Positions 25,482-33,671 of a DNA stretch of 64,000 nucleotides are shown here, piece after piece. Source of the DNA: Persicirhabdus sediminis (lineage in GTDB: Bacteria; Verrucomicrobiota; Verrucomicrobiia; Verrucomicrobiales; Akkermansiaceae); the NCBI RefSeq assembly GCF_016595495.1, contig NZ_JAENIM010000046.1:83569-147568 (forward strand), read 5' to 3'. The position numbers and the translations under genes were made by a program. Numbering within the stretch: position 1 is the stretch's first letter; each line of letters opens with the position of its first letter. The notes beneath the pieces were generated by a model. The model did no database searches and was not told the origin of the DNA. It saw only the letters and a list, made by a program, of their open reading frames with translations.

Positions 25482-27062
25482 ATGAGCCCAGAGAATCCAT
25501 CATCGCCCCAAGATGACCAACAGCCAGAAGTCTTTGAAAAAGACTTCGGTATGCTGCTGGAGCAAGCTCTGCTTGGGCCCTTGAATGACTCTGAGGAGAA
25601 ATCTCTCAATTCTCATCTCAAAGACCCCGCCAAATTGACTGCCTATACGCAGGCATTTATCGACGAGGCCTTATTTACCGAATTTTTCAAAGCCAGCGAT
25701 CTAGAAGTGCTGGCTGAGCCAGAAGAGAAGAAGAGCAACATCATAGCCTTCCGCGCCGCCTATGCCGCTGCGGCGATTCTCATCATCAGCCTGATCGCCT
25801 CACTCTTCTTCACAACAAGTGAAGATTCTGGCGACTACACGATTACCTCAAACTCTGGTGCTACTTGGTCTAGCGACAGTGATAAGCCAGAAGCTGAATC
25901 TAACTTCCTCGACACTGGCGTCAGATACAAACTTGAGTCAGGTCAACTTTCACTCACATCTACCAATGGCGCATCAATTAAGGTCACTGGACCGAGTGAC
26001 TTCACCTTGCTAGATGACAAGATTGAGCTGCACACCGACTCAAAGATCCTCATCGACACAGCAAGCGCACCATTCCACACCCTCACACCAACTCACTACA
26101 TTCAAGACATCGGCACCAAATATGGCGTAAAAGTCACAGGTGGCGAAACTCGAGTCGACGTGTATGAAGGTCGAGTTCTCTGCCTGAAGCGTGATGAAGG
26201 AAGCAAAATCAGCGAGCTGGTGCCAGGACAAGCGGTCAAGCTTACCGAAGAATCTGAAAAACCAAATATCTTCAGCAGCGATGAAACCATCCACTATGAA
26301 GAAGAAGAACTTCCAGTTCGCCAAGGCATCAACTTCAGCTTTGACGCCTCACTCTACGGAGCTGAGGGGACTGGTTTCTTAGGAGCCAAGTGGATTGATG
26401 TAGTAAAACCAGCTGGCTCAATCACGCTACCTGGATCAGGTGTTCAATTCGACTGGGCAACCACCAAGATGAAACACCGCCACCACGCGTCGACGACCAC
26501 GATTGGCAACATTTTCAATACCAGCGTCAGGTCTAATGATCTGCCGGTGAGAAACAGGGCTCCACGAACAAATCCAGCCGTTGAAAAAGACGGCCTGATT
26601 GAAGTTCGCCACGTCAAATTCTACGAAAAGGACATTCCAGCTGGCATGCTCCTGCCTGAAGACGGCATTGGTTCAACATTTAGGCTCAGCAACATGGAAG
26701 AAGCCATGAAGCGCTATGATGCCGTGGCATACAAAATTCACATTCTACGCAGCCCAGACACTGTAGCTAACGCAGAATATCACTTTGTACCAACCTACGC
26801 ACGCGTCGGCGACTCCACTACATCACCAATCGTGGAAACGTTAGCCAAAGAAGACAGAGTCATTGTTGACGAGTTCTTCAACCCACAAGGCGTGCCGATG
26901 CACCTGCAACTGAGCTTCAAAACTGAATTCACAAGTGATGACCTCACCATCACTACGGATACCAAGTTTGATGGTTTCGACATGACGCGCGAGCAGAAGA
27001 GGAGCAAAATTCCAGCCAAGCGCAATAGCATCTCAGCCATTATTATCGACTTCATTCGATAA
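25482..27062 (+). CDS. FecR-domain membrane protein, likely regulator of the upstream sigma factor
   Basis: The 526-residue protein has a cytoplasmic N-terminus (1-88) with a short DNDSEEKSLNSHL-like anti-sigma region. One membrane segment (about 89-109, AAYAAAAILIISLIASLFF) follows, then a periplasmic FecR domain (about 160-240) containing ASIKVTGPSDFTLLDD and YIQDIGTKYGVKVTGGETRVDVYEGRV. The last ~270 residues are a second domain of beta-type character without a name I can give. In Verrucomicrobiota and Planctomycetota the equivalent tails are often LamG-like. It is encoded directly after the ECF sigma gene. The signal sensed is unknown. Confidence 0.82.
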   Translation: MSPENPSSPQDDQQPEVFEKDFGMLLEQALLGPLNDSEEKSLNSHLKDPAKLTAYTQAFIDEALFTEFFKASDLEVLAEPEEKKSNIIAFRAAYAAAAILIISLIASLFFTTSEDSGDYTITSNSGATWSSDSDKPEAESNFLDTGVRYKLESGQLSLTSTNGASIKVTGPSDFTLLDDKIELHTDSKILIDTASAPFHTLTPTHYIQDIGTKYGVKVTGGETRVDVYEGRVLCLKRDEGSKISELVPGQAVKLTEESEKPNIFSSDETIHYEEEELPVRQGINFSFDASLYGAEGTGFLGAKWIDVVKPAGSITLPGSGVQFDWATTKMKHRHHASTTTIGNIFNTSVRSNDLPVRNRAPRTNPAVEKDGLIEVRHVKFYEKDIPAGMLLPEDGIGSTFRLSNMEEAMKRYDAVAYKIHILRSPDTVANAEYHFVPTYARVGDSTTSPIVETLAKEDRVIVDEFFNPQGVPMHLQLSFKTEFTSDDLTITTDTKFDGFDMTREQKRSKIPAKRNSISAIIIDFIR

Positions 27063-27107
27063 GTTGCGCGGCCCATGCTAGCTAGCCAGCTAGCAAAACG
27101 TGCGCAG

Positions 27108-27758
27108 CTAGATTTTACGCCACAGCCTAGATTGCACAAATCCATTCAACTGGCTGAACTCCCCTACCAGCTCTGCATTGAGCCCGTCCATACTGGCGAT
27201 TCGCCCTTCCAGCTGACCCACTGGAATGCCAGCTGAATAGTGGAAAAACTGATACATTACCCGCAGCAAACAGGTCGCAAAAATTCCCCCATCTGGGTGG
27301 TTTTCAAAATCTGTCACCACCAAGTAGCCAGCTGACTGGACCAAGTGGTCGAGTATTTCTATCCATTGGTCGAACTCGCTGCCACGGTACAAATCGAGCA
27401 CAAAATGGCAAAATACCAGCTGGTAATCGGACTCGCGCCAATCGCGAACATCCGCACAGTGAACACGGCAAAATGGATAACTGGCTAGACGATGGCGCAG
27501 CTCAGCACACATGCCTTGGCTGAGCTCAACCACATCCACACGGACAATTTCATCAATCCCCCGGCTGACAATTTCCTCAGCTAACTGAGCGGCAAATCGT
27601 CCATCACCATCGCCAATCACGAGGATTTTTGCAGATTCACCGCCAGCGAGAACAGCCAAACTGGCTGGTAAATGAGCACAGCGAGCCAGCTGTAATTTAT
27701 GGCCAAAAACGACCCGCTCCATCAGCTGGTAAATCGGGGCAACAGCGTCGAAGTTCAT
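27108..27758 (-). CDS. Class I SAM-dependent methyltransferase
   Basis: This 216-residue Rossmann-fold protein has motif I as AKILVIGDGDGRFAAQLAEE (about 43-62; GxGxG is represented by GDGDG). An acidic residue follows at the second strand end (VDVVELS), and the motif IV region is YQLVFCHFVLDLY. The N-terminal FDAVAPIYQLMERVVFGHKL is close to that of UbiE/Coq5-type and related lipid methyltransferases. It lies 20 bp downstream of the UbiA-like gene on the same strand. That pairing suggests a shared role in prenyl- or lipid-linked small-molecule synthesis (inference). The substrate is unknown. Confidence 0.75.
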   Translation of the reverse strand: MNFDAVAPIYQLMERVVFGHKLQLARCAHLPASLAVLAGGESAKILVIGDGDGRFAAQLAEEIVSRGIDEIVRVDVVELSQGMCAELRHRLASYPFCRVHCADVRDWRESDYQLVFCHFVLDLYRGSEFDQWIEILDHLVQSAGYLVVTDFENHPDGGIFATCLLRVMYQFFHYSAGIPVGQLEGRIASMDGLNAELVGEFSQLNGFVQSRLWRKI

Positions 27759-27778
27759 GGCCAGCTAGAAGGAAAAAT

Positions 27779-28771
27779 CTAGTTAGAAAACCAGAATATC
27801 GGCAAGGGCAAGAGCAAGGCCAAATCAGCCAGAACCCGCTGCGCATTCATGGTGAATAGAGCGCGGTAGTGGTTTACCAGCTGCAAGGCTGCAGCAGACA
27901 CCATCACCGCGTAATAGAAGTTCTTTGATGACTCGTCGGCCATAAAAGCAGCCGCATACAAACTGCCGCCAACTAGCAAAATCAAACCAAGCGTGAGGCT
28001 GAGCTCGTGACCGTATTCGGTCTCCTCATCCTCGGCATATTCAGCCTGCTCCCACAGGTCAATGGCAGTGATATTCATCACACAGAGCAGCGCAAAAACC
28101 ACAATGATCAACTCGCGCACAAAAACCACGTGCAAGGTGCGAATCACCATCAGTCCAGTATTCCACAGCGCGTCCCATACTCCCGCCATGGCAATGCGAA
28201 TGGTCACGCCATTCACCTCTTCTTGCAGTGGCTGGAAATATTGCTGTAGCGGGTAAATCACGTCTTCCAGACCAACACGCGTCAAACTCCCTTCATACGC
28301 CAATACTGGAACCGCCACGCCAAAGGCAAAAACAAACCCAGCAACAAAATTTTTCACATAGGGCACTTCCTGTCCACGGAACTTCACGGTGACAAAATAG
28401 ACCAAAACCATGATGCCGCCGACGATGCCGCCTGAAAAAATCGCTGACGGCAGGAAATACAGCGCGCGGTGGATGCAGATTCCAGAAATAATCGCCAACA
28501 ATACCGTCAGCGGCAGACGCCAACGACGATGAAATTCGTGGCGCGGTTGGCGTGTCAGCCAGCGGCCGCCAGACTTAGAACTATCGTAAATTCTATCGGC
28601 AACGTAAACACACCACACCGCTGCAGCTAAAATATAATAGGCCAGCGGCGAGATATAACTCACATTCATTGCCTGGCTGAGCATCCACATCCAGGCCACG
28701 GCAACTACAGGCGCATCCAAACTCATTAAGTTGGGCCATAACCATAGGGGACGTACCTTGCCGTTATTCAT
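27779..28771 (-). CDS. Polytopic membrane protein, UbiA prenyltransferase-like
   Basis: A 330-residue protein with about eight to nine hydrophobic segments. An early polar segment, VYVADRIYDSSKSG (about residues 54-68), has the DRxxD arrangement seen in the first Asp-rich motif of UbiA-type prenyltransferases. The N-terminus reads LWLWPNLMSLDAPVVAVAW. A second Asp-rich motif is not obvious (NITAIDLWEQAEYAEDEETE at about 235 is the closest). I therefore call it UbiA-like with caution. It is the first gene of a two-gene unit with the methyltransferase. Confidence 0.45.
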   Translation of the reverse strand: MNNGKVRPLWLWPNLMSLDAPVVAVAWMWMLSQAMNVSYISPLAYYILAAAVWCVYVADRIYDSSKSGGRWLTRQPRHEFHRRWRLPLTVLLAIISGICIHRALYFLPSAIFSGGIVGGIMVLVYFVTVKFRGQEVPYVKNFVAGFVFAFGVAVPVLAYEGSLTRVGLEDVIYPLQQYFQPLQEEVNGVTIRIAMAGVWDALWNTGLMVIRTLHVVFVRELIIVVFALLCVMNITAIDLWEQAEYAEDEETEYGHELSLTLGLILLVGGSLYAAAFMADESSKNFYYAVMVSAAALQLVNHYRALFTMNAQRVLADLALLLPLPIFWFSN

Positions 28772-28913
28772 GAATGCATCTGTCAGCTTTGCTGATTTGT
28801 TAATAGCATGTGAACGCGAGCATGCAATAAGATCAACCGCAAAGACGAAAAATGCGACAAGTTATCAAACGTCGCATTCTCCAGTCAGTATTAAAGAATG
28901 AATATATCGCCAG

Positions 28914-29120
28914 TTAATGAGCTGGCTGCTCGTGTTTCTCTTCTTTGTGAGCGTCGCCATGATCGCCCGCTGCTTCGTCGCCGTGACCTTCAGCATGTTC
29001 GCCGTGTTCGTCATCGTGAGTTTCGAAGAGCACCTTGGTTTCGCTCCACTCGTGTCTATCGCAAGAAACCATGCCCAACAATCCCACGATGGCTGCTACT
29101 GAGAATAGAAATTTTTTCAT
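28914..29120 (-). CDS. Small His/Glu-rich lipoprotein
   Basis: A 68-residue protein starting at the ATG at 29120 (MKKFLFSVAAIVGLLGMVSC). The lipobox is GMVSC with the Cys at residue 20. The mature ~48 residues are almost entirely His, Asp, Glu, Gly and Ala (for example HDDEHGEHAEGHGDEAAGDH), giving roughly ten histidines. Such a composition is typical of periplasmic metal-binding (Zn, Ni, Cu) peptides. A structural fold is unlikely. The gene stands alone between the UbiA-like gene and floA. Function is inferred from composition. Confidence 0.65.
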   Translation of the reverse strand: MKKFLFSVAAIVGLLGMVSCDRHEWSETKVLFETHDDEHGEHAEGHGDEAAGDHGDAHKEEKHEQPAH

Positions 29121-29299
29121 GTCAAGCGAGTGCTTAAACACCTAGCTGGCATTTGGCAAGTCACCAATTACACATAAATTGCGGAATAAATGATAAAATC
29201 ATATTTCTAGCTGACCGCTAAATGCAAAAATTTAACCGCTTCTAGCTTGCGAATAGCGCATCTCTCGTTAGTTTGGGGTCAGTTTAAACATAACAACCT

Positions 29300-30331
29300 A
29301 TGATCGCTCTTCCGTTAGCTTTTACCGTGACCACCATCCTCTCCATCGGTGCTCTTATCTTCGTCGGCATCTTTGGCCTCATTCTTATGAATTTCTTTGG
29401 TCTGTGGATTCAGGCCAAATCAGCCGGTGCACCAGTCAGCATCATCAACCTCGTCTTCATGCGCTTCAGAAAAGTGCCACCAGCGCTCATCGTTAACAGC
29501 CGTATTACGGCAATGAAGGCGAACCTCGCCTACTCTACTGATTCACTGGAAGCTCATTACCTCTCAGGTGGTGACGTCACCAATGTGGTGCTCGCACTGA
29601 TCGCCGCTGACAAAGCTGGCATCCCGCTAACATTTGAGCGCGCCTGCGCCATCGACCTCGCCACTAAGGACACTGGCAAAACCGTTCTCGAAGCGGTACG
29701 TACTTCCATTAACCCAATGGTTATCGATTGCCCGAGCCCAAATGCCACCTCCAATAAAATCACCGCGGTGGCCAAAGATGGTATCGCCATGAACGTGCGT
29801 GCTCGTGTCACTGTGCGTACCAACCTCGACCGCTTTGTCGGTGGTGCTACAGAAGAAACCATCATCGCCCGTGTGGGTGAAGGTATCGTGACTTCCGTAG
29901 GTTCTGCGGAAAACTACAAGTTTGTCCTCGAGAACCCAGACAACATCTCCAAGCTCGTGCTCGGTAAAGGTGTCGACTCCGCCACCGCCTTCGAAATCCT
30001 CTCCATCGACGTTGCTGACGTCGACGTTGCCGACAACGTCGGTGCTCGCCTGCAAGCTGAACAAGCTGAAGCCGACAAACAAATTGCTCAAGCGAAAGCT
30101 GAGATGCGCCGCGCTGCTGCGGTGGCCGTTGAGCAGGAAATGTCTGCCCGTACTCAGGAAATGCGCGCTAAAGTGGTAGAAGCTGAGTCAGAAGTGCCAC
30201 AAGCAATTGCAGAAGCCTTCCGCAATGGCAACCTCGGCATCATGGACTACGTTAAGTACCAAAATGTCAAAGCTGATACTGACATGCGTGATTCTATCGC
30301 TAAAACCGAAGATCACAGCTCAGATCAATAA
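29300..30331 (+). CDS. floA: Flotillin-like membrane scaffold protein FloA (UPF0365)
   Basis: The 343-residue protein has a membrane hairpin or segment at about 12-35 and an SPFH-like core. The body is characteristic: [30 protein letters not shown], then [29 protein letters not shown] and the Ala/Glu-rich helical end [28 protein letters not shown]. FloA organises functional membrane microdomains and affects membrane fluidity. In many bacteria it follows an NfeD gene; none is present here. The partner gene 69 bp downstream encodes a small membrane-anchored Gln-rich protein often seen in this phylum. Confidence 0.93.
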   Translation: MIALPLAFTVTTILSIGALIFVGIFGLILMNFFGLWIQAKSAGAPVSIINLVFMRFRKVPPALIVNSRITAMKANLAYSTDSLEAHYLSGGDVTNVVLALIAADKAGIPLTFERACAIDLATKDTGKTVLEAVRTSINPMVIDCPSPNATSNKITAVAKDGIAMNVRARVTVRTNLDRFVGGATEETIIARVGEGIVTSVGSAENYKFVLENPDNISKLVLGKGVDSATAFEILSIDVADVDVADNVGARLQAEQAEADKQIAQAKAEMRRAAAVAVEQEMSARTQEMRAKVVEAESEVPQAIAEAFRNGNLGIMDYVKYQNVKADTDMRDSIAKTEDHSSDQ

Positions 30332-30400
30332 TTAACTCAACCCGCTACTCAGCGTGCTAGCCATCCAGCTGGCGCGCTGATTTAGCCACCTCAATCATTT

Positions 30401-30922
30401 ATGATTCCATTAGTGTTGGCAGAATCCGGCGACTACGGCCAAATCATCTTCATTTTGATTGCCATGATCGTTGGTGCCTTCAACTGGCTCAAAGAACGTC
30501 GTGCCGCCCAGCGCCGCGAAGAGTTCGATGACGAGTATGACTACGATGATTCTCCCAACGAGATCGACGACGTCTACGAGCAGTACCGCGAAGAAATTCG
30601 CCAACGTCAGGCACAACAGCAAGCTCAGCAAGAGCCCGCAGTGCTTTCTCGCCAGCCAGCCGCTCAGCCACCTGCGCTGACCAGAAATAAACCAGTAAGC
30701 CAGCCACCTGGATTACCGGCAAAAGCCCAAAAGCCGCGCACACTCAGTGCCGCCGAGCGCCAAGCACTTGAACAAATCAAACAACGCCAGCAGCAACAGG
30801 CACGTAAGAAGCGCCCACAAGTCGCTGGCACCAGCGCTAGAGCGCAGCTGCGCTCACCGCAGAGCCTGAAGCAAGCCGTTATCTTACAAGAGATTCTCGG
30901 CAAACCAAAAGCCCTGCAGTAA
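30401..30922 (+). CDS. Membrane-anchored Gln/Pro-rich protein linked to floA
   Basis: The 173-residue protein has an N-terminal hydrophobic segment (about 12-30, QIIFILIAMIVGAFNWL) and an acidic stretch (EEFDDEYDYDDSPNEIDD). A helical Gln/Arg region, a Pro/Ala/Gln linker and a second Gln/Arg helix follow, ending in a basic tail (LRSPQSLKQAVILQEILGKPKAL). The terminal motif (LKQAVILQEILGxPxAL) resembles short C-terminal motifs of similar proteins found beside floA in Planctomycetota and Verrucomicrobiota. It could dock on a partner; this is inference. No enzymatic domain is seen. Confidence 0.6.
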   Translation: MIPLVLAESGDYGQIIFILIAMIVGAFNWLKERRAAQRREEFDDEYDYDDSPNEIDDVYEQYREEIRQRQAQQQAQQEPAVLSRQPAAQPPALTRNKPVSQPPGLPAKAQKPRTLSAAERQALEQIKQRQQQQARKKRPQVAGTSARAQLRSPQSLKQAVILQEILGKPKALQ

Positions 30923-30947
30923 GCGATCTCAAAACATCATTATTTTC

Positions 30948-30981
30948 CAGCCAGCTGGTCCATCCAGCTGGCTGATTGTTT
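30948..30981 (+). terminator. Possible terminator after the floA unit
   Basis: An 11-bp stem (CAGCCAGCTGG / CCAGCTGGCTG) with a 5-nt loop is followed by ATTGTTTG, a weak T-tract. Confidence 0.55.
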
Positions 30982-31010
30982 GAAAATACATGATTTATTC
31001 ACAAATCGAC

Positions 31011-31039
31011 TTGACTCATCACACTTCCCCCCCTATCTC
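31011..31039 (+). promoter_or_regulatory. Sigma-70-like promoter of rplI
   Basis: TTGACT (31011-31016) and TATCTC (31034-31039) are 17 bp apart, 31 bp before the rplI ATG. The -35 fits well and the -10 moderately. Confidence 0.45.
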
Positions 31040-31069
31040 CTCCGCCCCACGAACTAATAAAATTTTCTC

Positions 31070-31537
31070 ATGGCCACTACTGAAGTCATTCTACGCGAAA
31101 AAATCGAAAATCTCGGCGCTGAAGCCGATGTTGTAAAGGTTAAGGCTGGCTTTGCCCGCAATTTCCTCATCCCACAGGGCAAAGCTTTTGAGGCTACTCG
31201 TGGGAACCTACGCCACCTCGAAGCTCTCAAAGCTGCTCGTGCTGAGCGCGAAGCTGCTGAGCGTGCTGAAGCACAAGAAGTTGCTAACAAGCTCAACAAA
31301 ACTAAGCTTAGCTTCACACTGGAAACAGGTCAGGGCGGCAAAGCATTCGGCTCTGTTACTAGCATCGATATCCACAAGAAGCTGGAAGAAAAAGGCATCG
31401 AAATCGACCGTCACGCTATCGTCCTTGATAAAGCTATCAAGAACACTGGTAAGTTTGACGTTGAAGTTAAGGTCTACACAGACCTCCTTGCTACTCTCAA
31501 AGTAACCGTTAAGGCTGCTGAAGAAGAGGTTGCTTAA
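31070..31537 (+). CDS. rplI: 50S ribosomal protein L9
   Basis: The 155-residue protein starts MATTEVILREKIENLGAEADVVKVKAGFARNFLIPQGKA, the L9 signature, with the N-terminal 23S rRNA-binding domain to about 50. A long connecting helix (AARAEREAAERAEAQEVANKLNK) and a C-terminal domain (about 80-150) follow. In many bacteria rplI is in an operon with rpsF and rpsR. Here it is alone, with a promoter-like sequence upstream and a strong terminator. As in many genes of the window, no Shine-Dalgarno sequence precedes the ATG. Confidence 0.97.
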   Translation: MATTEVILREKIENLGAEADVVKVKAGFARNFLIPQGKAFEATRGNLRHLEALKAARAEREAAERAEAQEVANKLNKTKLSFTLETGQGGKAFGSVTSIDIHKKLEEKGIEIDRHAIVLDKAIKNTGKFDVEVKVYTDLLATLKVTVKAAEEEVA

Positions 31538-31565
31538 TTTCTAGCGAATACCAATTTCTCAAACA

Positions 31566-31599
31566 GGAGGCTTCCATTACGGAAGCCTCCTTTTTTTTT
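31566..31599 (+). terminator. Rho-independent terminator after rplI
   Basis: A 10-bp perfect stem (GGAGGCTTCC / GGAAGCCTCC) with a 5-nt loop is followed by nine T residues. Confidence 0.95.
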
Positions 31600-31736
31600 G
31601 CCCTCAGATCACCACTAGATGCGCTTCATGCTTGGAATTGACGGCAAACACCTCTACCAATAATGTAAGTAGATGGCAGCGCCAAACAAACAGCGCCACC
31701 CACTGGACCATCAGACTCTAGAAATTCACCCAAAAC

Positions 31737-33563
31737 ATGTTCGAGACCTGGCAGCAAAGCTTCATCGCTATCCTTACCCTATTTGTCTTCATTGCCTTCG
31801 TAAAAGAATGGCTTTCGGCTGAACTTGTCGCCATGGGCGCGCTCATTCTCTGCATGATTGCAGGCGTGCTTCCGCTGGATCCAGACAGCCCGTACAATGC
31901 GCTTAAGGTATTTTCTCATCCAGCGCCCATCACCGTGGCCTGCATGTTTATCATCAGCGCCGGGCTAGAGCGCACAGGCGTCATTGAAGCGCTAGGTAAT
32001 CTATTTGAAAAACTAGCTGGCAATACCGCCAAGCAGATGCTCGTGGTGATGATGATCTTAGTCATTTTGCTATCTGGCTTTGTCAACAATACCCCAGTGG
32101 TGGTGGTTTTCATGCCCATCGTCATTTCTCTCTGCCGCAAACGCGAATACGCGGCCTCACGATTTCTCATCCCGCTTTCATACGCAGCCATTGTTGGTGG
32201 TACCATGACCATCATCGGCACCTCTACCAACCTCATCGCAGCTGGTATTTCCGCCGAGCAAGGCTACTATTTCTCCATGTTTGAAATCATGCCACTCGGC
32301 ATTGTTTTCATCGTCATCACCGTACTCTACATGCTCACGCTCGGGCCAAAACTTCTGCCCGACCGCGTCACCCTAGCTACCTTGATTGATCCAGCTAGCC
32401 AGCGCGAATTCATCTCCCACGCATTTGTCAAAGCCGACAGCGCGCTAGATGGCACGCTCTTTACCGAAAGCCCGCTGGCAAATATGCGCAAAGCTCGTGT
32501 GATCGAAGTGCTGCGCGATGGCGTACGCCTCGCCACCCCGCTCAAGGAAATGACCTTCGAGGCTGGCGATGAAGTGGTCTTCAAAGGATCACTCGACGGC
32601 TTGCTTGGCATTTCCAAAACCAAAGGCATGGACATGCGTGGCCAGGAAGAACAACAAGCGAGCCTCGGACTGGAAAGCCTGCGCACAGAAAGCGCACTGC
32701 TCATGGAAGGTATCCTTGGCCGCAACTCATCCATGGTGGGCAAAAGCCTCAAGGAAATTGGTTTCCGCCAGAAATACGGCGTCATCATTCTCGCCATCCA
32801 CCGCCGCGGTAAAAACCTCAAGGAGCGATTTGAAGATGAAAAACTCGCCTTTGGTGACACCTTGTTAGTGCAAGGTCCAGCTGAGCAAATGCGCCAGCTA
32901 TTTGACGAGAAAGATTTCATCAACCTGAGTGAACCCAAACACACCGAGCTGCGTGTAAACAAAGCGCCAATCGCCATCGCAGCCTTAGTTCTCTTTGTTG
33001 TCGCCAGTGCCATTGGTGGAAAATTTGGCCTACCGCAAATTCCCGTAGTGGTGCTCGCCATGACCGGCGCGCTGATGGTTCTAGCTACCCGCTGTGTGGA
33101 TACCCAAGAAGCCTATCAAGCGGTCAGCTGGAAAGTTATCTTCATGATCTTTGGCATGCTTGGCCTCGGTATGGCGATGGAAAAAACTGGCCTCGCCCAG
33201 CTGATTGCCGGCACAGTTGTTGAGACCGTCGGTCGCGATCACCCACACCTCGCACTCGCGGCCTTCTACCTGCTCGCCGCCGTGCTCACTGAAATTATCA
33301 GTAACAATGCAGTGGCCGCGCTGCTCACCCCAATGGCCATCATCGTCGGCCACCAAATGGGTGTCAGCCCAAGCCCATTTGTGGTTGCCGTCATGTTTGG
33401 CTCATCCGCCAGCTTCTCCACACCCATCGGCTACCAAACCAATACCTTTGTCTATGGTGCCGGTGGTTATAAATTTGGCGACTTCTTCCGTGTTGGCGCG
33501 CCGCTCGCCATCATCTTGTGGATCACCGCCAGCTTCTTGATTCCAAAAATCTGGCCATTCTAA
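31737..33563 (+). CDS. SLC13-family permease with two TrkA-C domains
   Basis: A 608-residue divalent-anion:sodium symporter-like membrane protein. It has two blocks of hydrophobic segments (about 1-195 and 415-605) separated by a cytosolic region with two RCK_C/TrkA-C domains. These begin at about 235 (TLFTESPLANMRKARVIEVLRDG) and about 320 (NSSMVGKSLKEIGFRQKYGV). Signature segments are LLSGFVNNTPVVVVFMPIV, MTIIGTSTNLIAAGI, then AVLTEIISNNAVAALLTPMA and GSSASFSTPIGYQTNTFVYG. The paired SNT/NNT and TSTN-type motifs are those that bind sodium and substrate. Relatives with TrkA-C inserts often carry sulphate or dicarboxylates; the substrate here is undetermined. It has its own terminator. Confidence 0.85.
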   Translation: MFETWQQSFIAILTLFVFIAFVKEWLSAELVAMGALILCMIAGVLPLDPDSPYNALKVFSHPAPITVACMFIISAGLERTGVIEALGNLFEKLAGNTAKQMLVVMMILVILLSGFVNNTPVVVVFMPIVISLCRKREYAASRFLIPLSYAAIVGGTMTIIGTSTNLIAAGISAEQGYYFSMFEIMPLGIVFIVITVLYMLTLGPKLLPDRVTLATLIDPASQREFISHAFVKADSALDGTLFTESPLANMRKARVIEVLRDGVRLATPLKEMTFEAGDEVVFKGSLDGLLGISKTKGMDMRGQEEQQASLGLESLRTESALLMEGILGRNSSMVGKSLKEIGFRQKYGVIILAIHRRGKNLKERFEDEKLAFGDTLLVQGPAEQMRQLFDEKDFINLSEPKHTELRVNKAPIAIAALVLFVVASAIGGKFGLPQIPVVVLAMTGALMVLATRCVDTQEAYQAVSWKVIFMIFGMLGLGMAMEKTGLAQLIAGTVVETVGRDHPHLALAAFYLLAAVLTEIISNNAVAALLTPMAIIVGHQMGVSPSPFVVAVMFGSSASFSTPIGYQTNTFVYGAGGYKFGDFFRVGAPLAIILWITASFLIPKIWPF

Positions 33564-33588
33564 TCGCCCTGATAGACTTTGGGCATCT

Positions 33589-33624
33589 AATGACGCGCTC
33601 AGCTAGCTGAGCGCGTCATTTTGT
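33589..33624 (+). terminator. Long palindrome acting as terminator after the SLC13 gene
   Basis: A 32-bp perfect palindrome centred on CTAG (AATGACGCGCTCAG... / ...CTGAGCGCGTCATT) is followed by TTGTT. Both strands have short A/T flanks, and it lies between convergent genes. Confidence 0.75.
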
Positions 33625-33671
33625 TAGCTAGAAATCAAAACCCTGCCGCCTAGCTAGCTAGGTGAATGGTA

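Noticed and set aside
32327..33061. Minus-strand 244-codon frame opposite the SLC13 gene
   Set aside because: It lies antisense to a transporter with clear motifs, and its product is a Ser/Pro/Met-rich composition artefact.
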